Below, piece by piece: positions 22,893-34,465 of a stretch of 64,000 nucleotides of DNA. Location of the stretch: positions 6,360,001 through 6,424,000 of the forward strand of contig BSQZ01000001.1 of NCBI GenBank assembly GCA_033239005.1. Direction: 5' to 3'. The notes beneath the pieces are model-generated. The model made no database searches. It was not told where the DNA came from and saw nothing but the letters and a program-made list of their open reading frames with translations. Numbering within the stretch: the stretch's first letter is position 1; every line of letters begins with the position of its first letter. Both the position numbers and the translations under genes were made by a program. The DNA is from Lamellibrachia satsuma. Its lineage: Eukaryota > Annelida > Polychaeta > Sabellida > Siboglinidae.

Positions 22893-25077
22893 GTACTTGT
22901 CAATTATCACCATTTCTATTCATCATGAGTAATGCAATTGTTAACCAATGTACTGTAACAGATCATTTATGCTTTATGACCATTCCGCTCATATTTTGCA
23001 ATGATGGCCCCCTCCCCATAATATATTTTGCATTTCAATTGTTCAATAATAGGCCATAGTTATTCTGTTTTTAGAACACACCTTGTGTTAATCGTGCATA
23101 ATTCAGTATTCTGAGATTACTAAGGTTATATAAAGAAGACATGTCATTGGTCTTGACAAAAGATATGCTTATTACTATCCAAGCAATATGTTTACCTTCA
23201 ATATGTGTTTAATGAACATACCAGTTAGGGTAGTTATGCTAATTGAGATAGTTATGCTAATGGTTTTGTTGTGGCCATTGAATTGCATCAGTATATATAG
23301 GACACTGTGGGTTTGTAAATTTGGTTGTTATATGCAATGTACTAAATGAAAAGTGACAAATGCACATGTGCATAGTTACAAAACACAAGTCGACTGGAAC
23401 CGATAGAGGACAAGATGTCCCTGACTAGTCTACAGTTAATAGTGTGACATAGAAGCCTCAGAATGAGGGTGCAGCAGCAGTTGGCTCGGACTAAAATGGC
23501 TCGACTAGTGATTCCAATAGTATTTAGAGGGTTTGGAGGAGATTGCCGCACATTTATAAACTACATGTGTCAACTCCTGTGTTCACTGACATATAAAAAG
23601 GAAGTAGAAGCCAAATGAAGACACAATATTTTATGATAAATTTTTTTTAGGTTATAAGTTTAAAAAAAATTTCTTAGAACTTGTTTGGGCAGACAACTTT
23701 TCAGAGGAAGGCAACTTTTTAAATTTGTTGGTCCGGCTGCCCAGCAACTGTTCAGCAAAAGGTCATGCTTTGCTCCTCAGCATCATTTGTGAACACTTAC
23801 TAGTTTTTCCTGCCTTTCCCATGCCTACTTTCCAAGTTGATATAGGAGGCATTTAATAAAAACACACTCCTGTGGTTTTATTACGATAACAGCTGTTGAG
23901 TGAATCTGATGGCAAACCTATCTGATTATTATATAGTGTATCTTCTATTCTGGTATGACCTTCTTTAGAAATGAATATTTAGTTGCAACAGTCATACAGT
24001 GTGGTTTCATTCATATGTAAGGCAGAAATCGTGGAATTAATTCTCCAGCTCAGAAGAAAGTGTGTCCAGATATGTATAATTCTTTGCGAGATGCTTTACC
24101 TATTCATAATAAAGCATCTGTCACTAATTTTTTTAACATTTGTAATTAAGGGTGAATAATAGATTTGTATGGCAGATGCATTTTTGACCACAACTGGCTT
24201 TTAAATCCTGTTTTATTTTGGCATGAACATCACTTACTTCATAATTGCTTGTGCATTGTTTCTTCATAACTGTTTATGTGGAACAAGTCAGCATTGAAAC
24301 AATCAGACACAGATTGCCTGAGGGGCAACAGCTTCAATGTTTATGTAATAAATGTTTAAATTTGCACAGAAATTAATATTCAGGTAAATAATAGTGGTGC
24401 CATGCAATTTTATTCCTCAAAGTAACAATGACCAATGCATAGTTGCGTGGAAGCAAGTTGATAGCACCCGAAATCACTACACAAGACTGCATCACCCACA
24501 TGGTTTTGCCACCATATTCCATGCACGCATCCAACTACATTACAACACTTTTGTTCATAAACAATTAAACTGGTCTATATGTAGACCCATAGCCAAGGGG
24601 GTCAATAAAATAGTACAACCACCTGTGCTCCCTGGAATAAATGCAAATGTTAAGTCTGGGTGCATGCCACCCCTGTACAAGAATGTCCACTTTTTCCTGA
24701 GTATACCTAATCATTTTGGAGTCCTCACTAGGGTCATACTATATTTTTTAAATATCACACAATGAATAATTGAATTACTAATACAGCATCAAGCAAATGT
24801 ATAGTAGAACTGTCTGGTAAGGCTACGCATGTTTCTAGGGATCGCCAGAGTTGTAATTTAATCAAATAATGAATTGAACTTGAAATTACTTGTATCATTA
24901 CATCTGAATAAACCTTATGTCACGTCATATCTGCTCCTATTCCAGCATTATGTCAAGTACACTTTAAAAAGGGGCAAAGAGCACATTAATAGAATGCATG
25001 TCACAGGTTCAGTGCTTTCTACTCGTACAACAAACAGTTGTTTCAGTTAATCAAGCATTGCTCATGTACGTTTTCAG
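22893..25077. other. Intron, no recognised feature
   Basis: About 2.2 kb of intron before the SEA exons. An open frame at 24394-24765 has no recognisable domain and no phase fit with the gene. Confidence 0.45.
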
Positions 25078-25184
25078 GTGTTTTCAATGTTGTGTTGATA
25101 TTCCGTGACAAGACATTTGATACAGATTTGTTACACAAAACAACTACGTTATGGAAAGATACTGTGAAGTCATTCTGTGATGCG
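25078..25184 (+). CDS. Gene 1 exon, SEA domain N-terminal part
   Basis: An exon of 107 bp, phase 1 in and 0 out. It encodes GVFNVVLIF, then a DKTFDTDLL helix and LWKDTVKSFCDA. This fits the first strand and helix region of SEA domains, which typically begin with an F-x-V-x-L strand followed by F-x-x-x-L and an amphipathic helix. The acceptor is acgttttcag and the donor gcg|gtaggt (25185). The frame reads on for 13 codons past the donor, but only the GT donor gives a phase compatible with the next SEA exon. A degenerate second copy lies at 26776-26855. Confidence 0.8.
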
Positions 25185-25860
25185 GTAGGTTCTGAGCAAC
25201 TAATAAACATTACTGCACCTGGATGACTGCTATAATATAGGCAGTGAAACAAAAGATACATTAATTCAGAAGTCCTGTTTGAGAATGTTTTAAGATGCAG
25301 AAAAAACTTACTGTATTCTTTTGTAAAATAAAGTATACTAGGTATGTTCAAAGTGTAATTATTGTGATATACAAATGCAAGACATTTAAATAAGACCTTA
25401 TCACATGTACATAAAAAATAGACATGGTTACATTGTATATACTGATTAATGCAGGGTGTGTATTCAAAAGTTTGCTTATTTGTGACCTGCATTAATCAGT
25501 GTGTCAACTTTGGAAGAAAATGCCCAGATTAATGGCAAGCTTTCAAGTCTTTAACAACATTATTTTCATTAACCCAAGTCCTTAACTAACAAAACACCAC
25601 ACAACTTTCACTCATCCTTTCACCACCAAGATGCCTCTAACTCAATCCATGAAGAAGTCCATAATTTAGTTTTGCATAATGTGCTTAACACTGCTGAATA
25701 GTTTGTTAGGATGTGCACACCCCTGTGTAGATATTATATGCTTGCATCATAGTGGTGCACACCAGTGCTAGCATAGTCTAAACAAATTGTCTTAGCACCC
25801 ATAACAGGCACATTTTAATTGAGCATCCAACAAAGAAAAGCATGTTTCATTCTTATACAG

Positions 25861-25913
25861 ATGAAGCAAGTCTTCCGTGATGCTCTTCTCAGCTGTGTCG
25901 TCAATGAATTTAG
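25861..25913 (+). CDS. Gene 1 microexon, SEA domain middle strand
   Basis: A 53-bp exon, phase 0 in and 2 out, below usual ORF cut-offs. It follows a good acceptor (cattcttatacag) and ends at tag|gtaaac. The product is MKQVFRDALLSCVVNEFR, the last codon being completed by the next exon. In SEA domains a helix and a strand precede the G-S cleavage turn, and CVVNEFRNGSVVID fits this. The phases are exactly those needed to bridge the exons on either side, which is the main support. The Met is internal, not a start. Confidence 0.78.
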
Positions 25914-26373
25914 GTAAACACGAAAGCTTCTCAATATAATAAAGATGATGGCAACATTGGCAAAGACAACACAGTTAAATTAGGATAAAAATACTAGATA
26001 GTGTGCTAGCTTAACAAATAGAAGCATTGAAAGCTAAAGTTAATATGAGAAAGAATACAAAGGTTAATATAAGAAAGAATTATAAAGGTAATATCGTGGC
26101 TATAGTTGCTAACAAAGTGAGTAGGCAACTGGATAACACCAGATTTTGTGTGGAAGAAATTTGCACGAATTGTTGTTTTGCACAAATTTATCTTCCAGCA
26201 AATATAAAATGCGTGATGGAAAATGCATACTAATTTTGTTCGCACAAAATATTTCACAGTTTCAGTACTTTGTTTAGAAAATACAAGGTTTTAACATTGT
26301 AATAACTATAAAAGACAACTATAAAGTACAACTTAAACAATGGATGATGAGCACTTCTGCCTGCATGCTGTAG

Positions 26374-26543
26374 GAATGGCAGTGTGGTGATTGACTCAAC
26401 AACCAAGTTTGATGTGAATGGGCTCAGATCACTGGCAGATTCAGCTGGTAATCTTGAGGCCATCATCCAGGATAAAATTGAGCACAGCAATGCCACTTTC
26501 TTCCAAGGCGCCAACGTCTCCGCGAAACAGTTAGCCGATGCAG
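26374..26543 (+). CDS. Gene 1 exon, SEA domain C-terminal part with G-S motif
   Basis: An exon of 170 bp, phase 2 in and 1 out. It begins NGSVVIDSTTKFD, matching the G-S-x-V-V turn and following strand of SEA domains (Gly 26378-26380, Ser 26381-26383). In mucin-type SEA domains this Gly-Ser bond is cut autocatalytically during folding, leaving two non-covalently held chains. The rest is a helical region (LADSAGNLEAIIQDKI) and a final NVSAKQLADAG. Cleavage is inferred from the motif only. The acceptor is gctgtag at 26373 and the donor gtgtgt at 26544. Confidence 0.85.
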
Positions 26544-26775
26544 GTGTGTACCATGACCGCTACACTAATATTAACGTGAAACTTTGATGTATTTTTTTAA
26601 ACTTATTATTTCAAAGGAGAATTATAGTCTGGTACTTTAGCAACATGAAGGAGACACACCTGATAAAAACACTAAATTTATTGTGCTGCTTCCTTGGGTA
26701 ATTTAACTTTTTGATAATAATAATAAAACTCTATTTTAACACTGTCAAATCCGGGGCTACTGCCCCATTCATGGG

Positions 26776-26855
26776 TGTGGACAAACATTATTAATTTGTC
26801 TACTCCACAAACAACTATGCTATGGAATGATACTGTGAAATCATTCTGTGACGTG
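26776..26855 (+). pseudogene. Degenerate duplicate of the SEA N-terminal exon
   Basis: This stretch in the last intron closely matches the 3' two thirds of exon 25078-25184: the shared peptide is LWNDTVKSFCD against LWKDTVKSFCD, and a homologous donor follows (gtatgt against gtaggt). The 5' part, with the first SEA strand and a polypyrimidine acceptor, is missing, and no partner exons follow before the TM exon. It is called a pseudoexon left by a partial duplication of the SEA region. Rare use as an alternative exon cannot be excluded. Confidence 0.65.
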
Positions 26856-27145
26856 GTATGTTCTGATAGCAGTGTATATGGGGAAAATCTAATCAATGAA
26901 ATTGACTAATATTCCTAATACATAGTCAGGCATACAATTTTGTTGTGTATAGTTTTCCTGGTGATTTAGCCAGACTAGGGCATACACTTGCAGAAAATGC
27001 TGTGTAGTTACCGATTTGCTGACCAAACATTCCACCAGCCTGTAAAATCATGAGTGCCTTTGCTGTCAAGCAATACATATCAAGGTAATAACCCTTTATC
27101 CATTTTAAATTGGTTTGTTTGCTATTGTATCACCTACTTACATTA

Positions 27146-28510
27146 CCCCCTGGTACTCCTGATAAATTTGAGCTAGGTGCAGGTATTGATCCTAGCCAAA
27201 CTATACCCTGTAAGGTCGCAAGTGCCTATTTTGTCAAAAACATATTCACATCAATATACAATGTTAACCTGTCAACCAAACTAGATTGTGTTTTATTACT
27301 GTGACATCTATTGACATCACTCCTGGTAATTTTCGAGCCATTTGAACCTCTCTGTGGGTGCAGGTATTGATTTCATGGCCAAATAATTGCCCCACCCTGT
27401 AAAACCGTGTCTTTTTTCATAAAAACACATATTAAAATAAAATTCAAACAATTTAACCAAAAACAATTGGATTTTTGCCACTGTAATATCCATTGACATT
27501 CAGCATCTCTCTATAGGTGCAGGTAAGTTTGCAGTAAAAATTTAATACCAGCACCCACAGAGAGATGCCAAATGGTTCAAATTGACCAGGAGTAATGTCA
27601 ATAGATGTGTCACAATAGCAAGAAAACTAACATAATTTGGTTAAAGGGTTACAACTATTTTAATAAAATAGGCACTCACAACTTTACAATGTGGAGGAAT
27701 GTTTTGTCCAGTAAATCGATACCTGCATCCACAAAGATACTGAATGGCTCATTGTGCCAGGTGTAATGCTAATAAATGCCATCCTGGCAGCAATCACAAT
27801 CTAATTTGACAATAGGGTTACACGTTTATCTTAATGTGTATATTTTGACAAAAAAGGCATTCAGTGACTTTACAGAGTGATGGAATGTTTTATCCATCCA
27901 GGAAATCAATACTTGTATGTACAGAGATATGGCAAATGTCTTAAAATTACAAGGAGTAATGTCAATGCATGATGTCGCAATGGCAAAAACAATCTTTTTT
28001 TTAGTATTACAATTTTATTTTAAAGGCACATAGTCTGATCGTTGTTATTGTCAAATTATGTTTTATAGTATAAACCACAGTGGTTTATCTATGTTTTAAC
28101 ATCTTGACTGCCCAAATGTGTTTGAACGAACAACAATTTTCAAATATAATTTGACCATTATATCTTTATGAATATCGACCTTGCTGTTCAGTACGCAATG
28201 TAAACATGATATTTGGATCGAAACATTCAAATTAATCAAATAACAGTCACATTTTCTTAACACACTGTGGTTCATTAGAACACATGTGAGAGGTCAAGAT
28301 GTTAGAACAGATGTAGCTTGTACTATATAACATGATTTTATGAAAAAACCATCAGACTATATTCCTTTAATGTATATATTTTGTTAAAATAGGCTATAGC
28401 CGCTTCATGGGGTGTCATTTTCACCAGGAAATCAATATGTGCACCCACAGAGAGGTGCAAAATGGGTCAATGCAAATGTAATGCAAATAGATATGGCAGT
28501 AAAAGACCTA
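27146..28510. repeat. Inverted tandem satellite array
   Basis: Units of roughly 160-190 bp share ggtgcaggtattgat (or its complement), a gaccaggagtaatgtcaat segment and a tattttgacaaaa...ggcactcacaactttaca segment. Copies at about 27146-27540 point one way; those at about 27545-28010 and 28370-28510 point the other way, so the array is head-to-head around 27540. A MITE at 28024-28366 interrupts the second arm. A lone copy lies at 5395. Confidence 0.65.
28024..28366. mobile_element. TTAA-flanked MITE
   Basis: A 343-bp element with inverted ends aggcacatagtctga (left) and, complemented, aggaatatagtctga (right), bounded on both sides by TTAA (28020-28023 and 28367-28370). The satellite unit sequence resumes directly after it. 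TTAA targets are used by piggyBac and some other superfamilies. No ORF. Confidence 0.65.
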
Positions 28511-30076
28511 ATAATATATTTAGCTGATTTTCTGCAGTCGCGAAAAATGGACAGGATTCATGGAATTGAATGTTTGAAAAAGAATTCTCCTTTTTTGAAC
28601 TGAAAAGCCATAATCACAGAAAAGGGATAGAATACACAAAATTGATGTTTTGGAACAGAATTTAACTTCTCAAATGGAAATTTCAAGCAACATAAAAAAT
28701 CTACATGTTTATTCTGCACTACATGAAGATGAATTAAACAGCTCCAAGCTTTTATTTGTGTACAATTAAAACAAGTTTAATTGCCATGAAAAACAATGAA
28801 ACAATCTTCTTCATTGTGACATAAAATAAAAATAATCATAACTGTTTTTCGGCTTTGCAAAGTTCACCAGATTTCATCAGAATAATAATCTGGAGATTGA
28901 GGTTGACATTTTTTAGCTGTGACAATTCAATATATAGAAATTGCAAAAAATAAAGTTAAATTCATTTTCCTAATTTTTTCTCTAATAATTGCCATGTTTG
29001 TTTTAAATTTATCTAAAACATTAAAAAATTGCTTGATATGGGGCTCTTGTACAATTTTCTTTCACATTTTATCGTTTTAATCACCAAATGACTTGTCATC
29101 GATACCACGTGGTACCATGTGCAATATTACGCAACACCACATATATTAGCTCTCACTGCCATTTCTCATTAAATAATCATCCTAAGTCCATCCATTGGAC
29201 ATTTTTGATTAATACAATTATTGTAATGTTTTCAGACGACTACAACCAATGAATATATTAATTCCAACCATCTTTACATTACATTGAATTAGAAATACAT
29301 TCTAAAGTTATTAATTAATAAATTGACAGTAGTTTGTGATTTAAACAGTAGGTCTAACTATACATATTCACATTATCAAACTCTGTAATTAATGTTCATA
29401 CATTGTAGCTATGCCTACGGTATAACCACATTACCATGATGGGGCCAACTTTGGGGTCTTGCAAAGAGTATTGTCCGGATGCCATTTTGGTTTCAACGCA
29501 TGCATTCACGTAAAAATGGACATGCACATTCCACTAAATATAGAATTTCCTTCTGCACAACCCATTTATGGTTTCATTTATAAAAATATGGATTTTTCTA
29601 AGACACACCAAATATTAAAAAGAGTGTCAAAAACACAAATGTGTGAATCATGGTTTTTGGATTCTCGTCTTGCTGGCATGTACGACATTGGTTAGCTTCT
29701 CTTGCTAGTCTTTAAACACTAATACCGTTAGTTTACCCCAGTACATATCAGGATAAATATAATGGTGAGGCCCACTTTACCCTCCTTTCCCCTACCACCC
29801 ATGGATATTGAATAAGCATCCATCCATTGATGGCATCATGTTTCCTTAACTTATAGTTGGTAAAAGCTGTTGTTTGGTACAAAAAGTTTCTGTGTATCCG
29901 ATGCAATGACCCTTTGAAATATGTGCGCGATAACATCCAAATTTACACAAGTGTCGTACCACTGTTATTGGTAATTTCGCAAAAAAACACAACTCCTGTA
30001 AAATGTAATAATCAGGGAATAATTTATTGTAATTATGCAATTCTTCAATTTCTAAGCCAATCGTATTGTGTTTTAG
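28511..30076. other. Intron, no recognised feature
   Basis: Intronic DNA before the TM exon; nothing supported. Confidence 0.45.
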
Positions 30077-30675
30077 GTCGAACACCACCAGATTCACCTT
30101 CAGATCCGAAATGGAAAAACATTTACATCTTACCGATAGTTATTGGCACAGCTGTTATTGTTGTGGTGACATTAATTGTCTTAAAGTCACGAAATAATCA
30201 CAGCAAACGGAGTTCAGGGAATGAAAACCATGATAGGGGGCGTGTTTCTCATGGCACATCGCATACTAAGCAGTTGGTTGTCCCTGCTCTGTATGCTTCC
30301 ATATCAGACACTCCATCCAACAAACCACAGCTACCCAGCAGAAACAACCCCAATAGACAACACCGTAACACACGCCAGGGTCAAGTGAGCAGAAATGACC
30401 GTAGGGCAAATGGAAGAAGTGATCATGGTGCGCGGAGCAACAGACACCATGGTCCAGTGAGCAAGAACCACCATGGTGAACTTAGACGAAGTGAGCCTGC
30501 CAACTGGAATTCTAACGTCGCACATGGTCGCCTGAATGGTGACCCTCGTTACAATCACCAATTCCGACAAAGCTACGCAAGATATCCAGCAATGCTACCT
30601 GGTAACAGGGCAGTTATGCCTTATGTAGCGAAGGCATACAACAATGGTTATTTGAGCAGAACACACTACTATTAA
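30077..30675 (+). CDS. Gene 1 last exon: TM helix, cytoplasmic tail, stop
   Basis: The last exon of 599 bp enters in phase 1 and ends at TAA (30673-30675). It starts with a Pro/Asp-rich linker (RTPPDSPSDPKWKN), then about 21 hydrophobic residues (IYILPIVIG to VTLIVL), then a K-S-R stop-transfer. The tail of about 163 residues is rich in Asn, His and Arg. Visible candidate signalling motifs are YASI (Tyr codon 30292), PQLPSR at 30325-30342 (class II SH3 pattern P-x-x-P-x-R) and YNNG at 30637-30648 (Y-x-N, Grb2-like). No classic paired ITAM, ITIM or TIR is seen. The upstream ATG in the same frame lies in the intron and is not the start. The acceptor is gtgttttag. Confidence 0.87.
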
Positions 30676-32404
30676 TGAAACATCAGTTGATAATTAAGCA
30701 GAATCAGTAGCTTTAAAGAGCTTTAGAATCCTCTTGCCTTGATAACACATATTACGACGTTCAAACTAGTAAGGTTTTATTTTCGATGCACGCAAGTCGT
30801 AAAATACCATAATGCCATTGTGCACTGTAAAACAAAACTGTCGGTGTTGATGGTGGTTCACTAACAATCACAGTGGTGGCTTAGACTAGAGATTCAATAG
30901 ATTTAGTGAGATTTATGCTCTACTGCACATAGCTTATGATGTTTGATATTTCATTACAGCCACTGGACTGAAGAGGGTGTCGGGATATCATTTTAATATT
31001 AAAAATATTAATGAGCTGCCATCAACAAAATTAATATATATGTATGTGCATATGTATGTATGTTGATTCTCCCGAAAAAGGTCAACTTTTTTAAACATGG
31101 CATTTTATCAAATTGATCCATGTGGCAAAATGGACATGTACATATTGAAGTTTGCAATGCATAGTTGCTCCTATGGGTTACATCAATATTTTTATAGGAT
31201 ATGAGATCACACATTTGTATATACTTCTACCTTGTTGAAGAAAATTAAGTTTCGGTAAAAATTATTTAAGGCATGTAATGAAATGTTCGCTGTGGGTAAT
31301 CAGGGTGTTTTTTTGATCCGGTTAGCTCAAAATAATGCTGCTCTGCAATTATTCTGTGCGTCTGTGTTATGTGAGAAAATTATAATACTCATACCGCAAG
31401 GCACATTTGTGAAGTGGCAGGTCATGTAAACTCTTGCCAGTTTTCTGAAAGACTAAAAAAAATATTGTGACCGTGTTGCAGTCGCATTTTATTAACGTGG
31501 GTTTCTAAGAGTTTACATTTCCAATATTAATTAAGCAAATTACAGTAAGTTTAAATTGTGTTCTTGTAGCAATACATGTTTGTGTGTATGGATTATCGCA
31601 TGATTATCAACAAACGACATGCAGTAGCCAAACAGACATTTTGTTTTAATTATATGCCCATAACAATGTATTCTGCAGCTATTGTTACCATTTTTTACAT
31701 AATAGACTAATAAAATTAATCGGATATATTATCTATCATGCCTCTCATTGGGGGAGGTTCAAGGGGTTCGAACGAACACCCTTTTGAGATAATTTTGTTT
31801 AAGTATGACATTTTTCAGAAATCCCTCCTGATTGTGTACACTCGAACCCCACTTCAAAACCCTGAGGATGGGCATGTCTATTATGAATAAATAATTATGC
31901 AAGCACTGACTGTAACACGTGTAGACATTGTTTTAATTGTCATTATTACTTTCGAGTCAAATGCACTCCTGCTAAGTATTTTGGGTATTATCTAAGAAAA
32001 CTTATGCAGTAATCATGCAAACTTTTTTTGAAGGACATGCCAATGCTCTTGTTCGCAACAAAATGTTATCAAAGGCAACTTTGTATCGTTCAGTTGGAAT
32101 TCGTGTCACATTCACACAATCATAGCTTGTCAAAACATAATAAATGACATGGTACGTAACACAATATGTTATTTGGTGTATATATATATATATATATATA
32201 TATCTGTGTTCCTTAAGGTGTAGGCTACAATCTACATATCTTCTCGTATAGACACCTACAACTCATCATATGTAGCAATACGTTCTGTTGAAAATTGTTT
32301 AATCTTATTGATCCAATTCCATGCACCTATTATACCTACTATTATTGTTCTGTAATACATCATATAAACAATTTGAGTGTGATATATGTGAAGACATCCT
32401 AATG

Positions 32405-32407
<3 letters not shown>
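30676..32407. other. Gene 1 3' UTR and flank
   Basis: Apart from candidate poly(A) signals (31709, 31886) and a short TA tract at about 32178-32202, I see nothing here. Confidence 0.4.
31709..31714 (+). promoter_or_regulatory. Candidate poly(A) signal of gene 1
   Basis: An AATAAA hexamer about 1.03 kb after the stop is the first canonical signal noticed in the 3' flank; another lies at 31886-31891. Choice between them needs transcript data. Confidence 0.35.

Positions 32408-32490
<83 letters not shown>
32408..32490. repeat. (TA)n microsatellite
   Basis: About 41 uninterrupted TA units; apparent open frames of Tyr-Ile repeats on both strands are artefacts of it. Confidence 0.95.
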
Positions 32491-32491
<1 letters not shown>

Positions 32492-33029
32492 GCAACTAAG
32501 ATAATGGAGGTCTAACAGGCTAGGCTGTCTTCTTGTAGGCATAACCGATGGTATCTTATTTTTTACAGTCTCGTTTCCACACACAAAAACAATTCCAAAT
32601 TCTACAACAAGTAAAATAAAAAGAAACGCTATTATGTGACCAGTCTTTAAAAATTTGCACAACAACTTTATATTTATCTCGAAGGCATAACAACATTTTT
32701 GCCAAAACATATATATAGAAGCCAGCAACAAATATTTAGGGGGTTGTAACTCCATATTAATAGTCCTGGAATTTCAATATGAACACTGCCTAAAAAGAAC
32801 ATACAAGGTGACTTTTTAATTTTTTTTAGCAATATGCACAGCTAAAAAAAATTATTCTTTCATTTTTTGGCACAACAATGTAATCCATTATTATAGAAAA
32901 CATACAGTAGTGTACAATTAAAACAAAGTATGCATGTAGCATGCAGTTTATCATACTTTGTTTTTTATTTGAGAATTTAACCATATTTATTCCCAACCAG
33001 ATGCCGTTCATAATCTACGGGTTGTTTTT

Positions 33030-33190
33030 ATGCAAATCCTGTTTCTACCATAATATCCATAAAAATTTGGTGTCCTATACCATTACTTACTGCTACACAA
33101 TATCAAATGCACTAATTAGTAACCGCCTTGACTATTATAACGCACCACTAAACAAGATTGCTAAAAGCCTTATAGCTAAACTCGTAAGTA
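33030..33190 (+). mobile_element. LINE ORF2 fragment
   Basis: The frame reads NALISNRLDYYNAPLNKIAKSLIAKL, the same post-RT motif as at 1335-1460. The remainder of 32500-33770 shows nothing else. Confidence 0.5.
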
Positions 33191-33765
33191 TGCAAAATTG
33201 TCATTTTTCAAAAATGCACCTTTCAATTTGGTTACATTAAATATTATATAAATTGTACCATCAGAGTATCTCAAGAAAGCAGAGAAAAGGCTATTACCTT
33301 TTGCATGAGTATGCAGGGACTTTTCGCAGTATACATGAGAGTTGACGTTTCTGCATTTGTCGAATGCAAACTTCATGTGCATGTATTTTGCACACCCTAT
33401 ATTAGGGCAAATGTTGTTGCACTTGTGATCAGATTGGTGCAAAGAACAAAAAAAAATCACTGCACATTGATATATAATAGTAGCATTGTAAAAATAAAAT
33501 TTAATTAACCCATTGATGTGTTGATGTATTGGTGTGTTGAAACCAGCGTTGTTAACAAATTAATTTGAATGCAAATGTTTAAATTTATTTAAATGCAAAT
33601 GCCATTTCCCTGGATCGCATGCAAGTGCAAATGTTTTGGTTATGAATTTGTAGATGCATTTAATTCATTTCAAATATCTTGGTTTTCTGTGAGTTTTTTT
33701 AAATTGTTATATTTGGAACCAAATAAATGTACAGAAACACAGGTCAAGCAATAAGTCTATGACTG
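33191..33765. other. No recognised gene; ATGCAAATG words
   Basis: The part at 33560-33660 repeats atgcaaatg/gcaaatg words and may be the end of a small transposon; the rest shows nothing. Confidence 0.35.
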
Positions 33766-33769
33766 CTCT

Positions 33770-34465
33770 TTGCACAGCACATTTCCAAAGAGCATGTTGT
33801 GAAGTGCATTGGTGGTCAGACATCTCCGAATCAACGCAAAGCTACGGAGGTGACAATATGCCACCTGGCAAACACGATCGACGCACTTTATTCAGCATCA
33901 ACATAGTGCTAACGAGTAGGTAACCAATGTCCCGGATACACGGCTTCGACGTAACGGCGCAGAAGCATTCATCAATGACTTGATAAACAGAAGACTGAAC
34001 ACGTTTTCGATTGTTCACTGTGGATATGATGGTTGTTTCGGTTTTGTTCTCGTTAAGTAGAAGATTATGACATCCATGCCTTCATATCGACGGTGCAGCG
34101 CGATATTCGGGCAACACTTCGTGAAATGACGGTGTCAACTGCCTGAGTTCGCTGTGAAAGATGCAACTTCAGCCAGCAGATGGCATTGCCACGCACGCCA
34201 ATTCTGTGTAGTTGATTGATCAGTACATGATGGTCGGTGATATCAAAGGCGGCACTAAGATTAAGTAACACTACTATAACGCTCTTCTTGCTATCCACAG
34301 AAAGCAGTATGTCATCCTGTATGCGTTCTAGGGCTGTATCACAGGTGTGCATTGGACGATGCGCACGCTGGAATATATCGAAATTACCGTTCGCATCCAT
34401 GTGCTGTCGTATTTGCGTTGCGATGCACCTCTCGATGAGTTTCAATGCAAAAGTCCAGATCCAGT
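33770..34465 (-). mobile_element. LINE RT fragment (L2/Daphne-like group)
   Basis: The minus strand reads ALKLIERCIATQIRQHM, LNLSAAFDITDHHVLINQLHRIG and, further on, RDIGYLL and NKVRRSCLPGGIL motifs. The A-F-D box of RT is present as AFDITDHH. The middle part with the F-A-D-D box is missing or scrambled. Stops interrupt it. It abuts the gypsy remnant. Confidence 0.6.

Larger units (their letters stand above)
2412..30675 (+). other. Gene 1 span: Ig-Ig-mucin stalk-SEA-TM receptor, 5' end missing
   Basis: Nine exons join in one frame: 2412-2714, 15832-16167, 18174-18260, 20254-20466, 22812-22892, 25078-25184, 25861-25913, 26374-26543, 30077-30675. All have AG acceptors and GT donors, and each junction agrees in phase (1-1 in the ectodomain; 1, 0, 2, 1 through SEA). 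The visible product is 649 residues: V-like Ig (101), second Ig (112), Thr/Ser-rich stalk (127 over three exons), SEA (110), then a last exon with juxtamembrane linker, TM helix and tail (199). The signal peptide exon is not in the window; the paralogue at 46376 shows what it should look like, ending one base into a codon. Single-pass type I orientation at the plasma membrane is inferred. Transcription was not observed; introns reach 13 kb and are transposon-filled. Confidence 0.8.

Noticed and set aside
24394..24765. 123-residue plus-strand frame
   Set aside because: No recognisable domain, no splice or phase relation to gene 1; likely chance in an intron.
25185..25226. Reading through the SEA exon donor to the stop at 25224
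   Set aside because: It would end the protein before the SEA cleavage motif and TM; the GT donor and microexon give a complete in-phase domain.
25043..25492. 149-residue minus-strand frame
   Set aside because: It lies antisense to the SEA exon and its sequence is the shadow of that exon plus intron.
32256..32755. Open frames of Tyr-Ile repeats on both strands
   Set aside because: They are produced by the (TA)n microsatellite.
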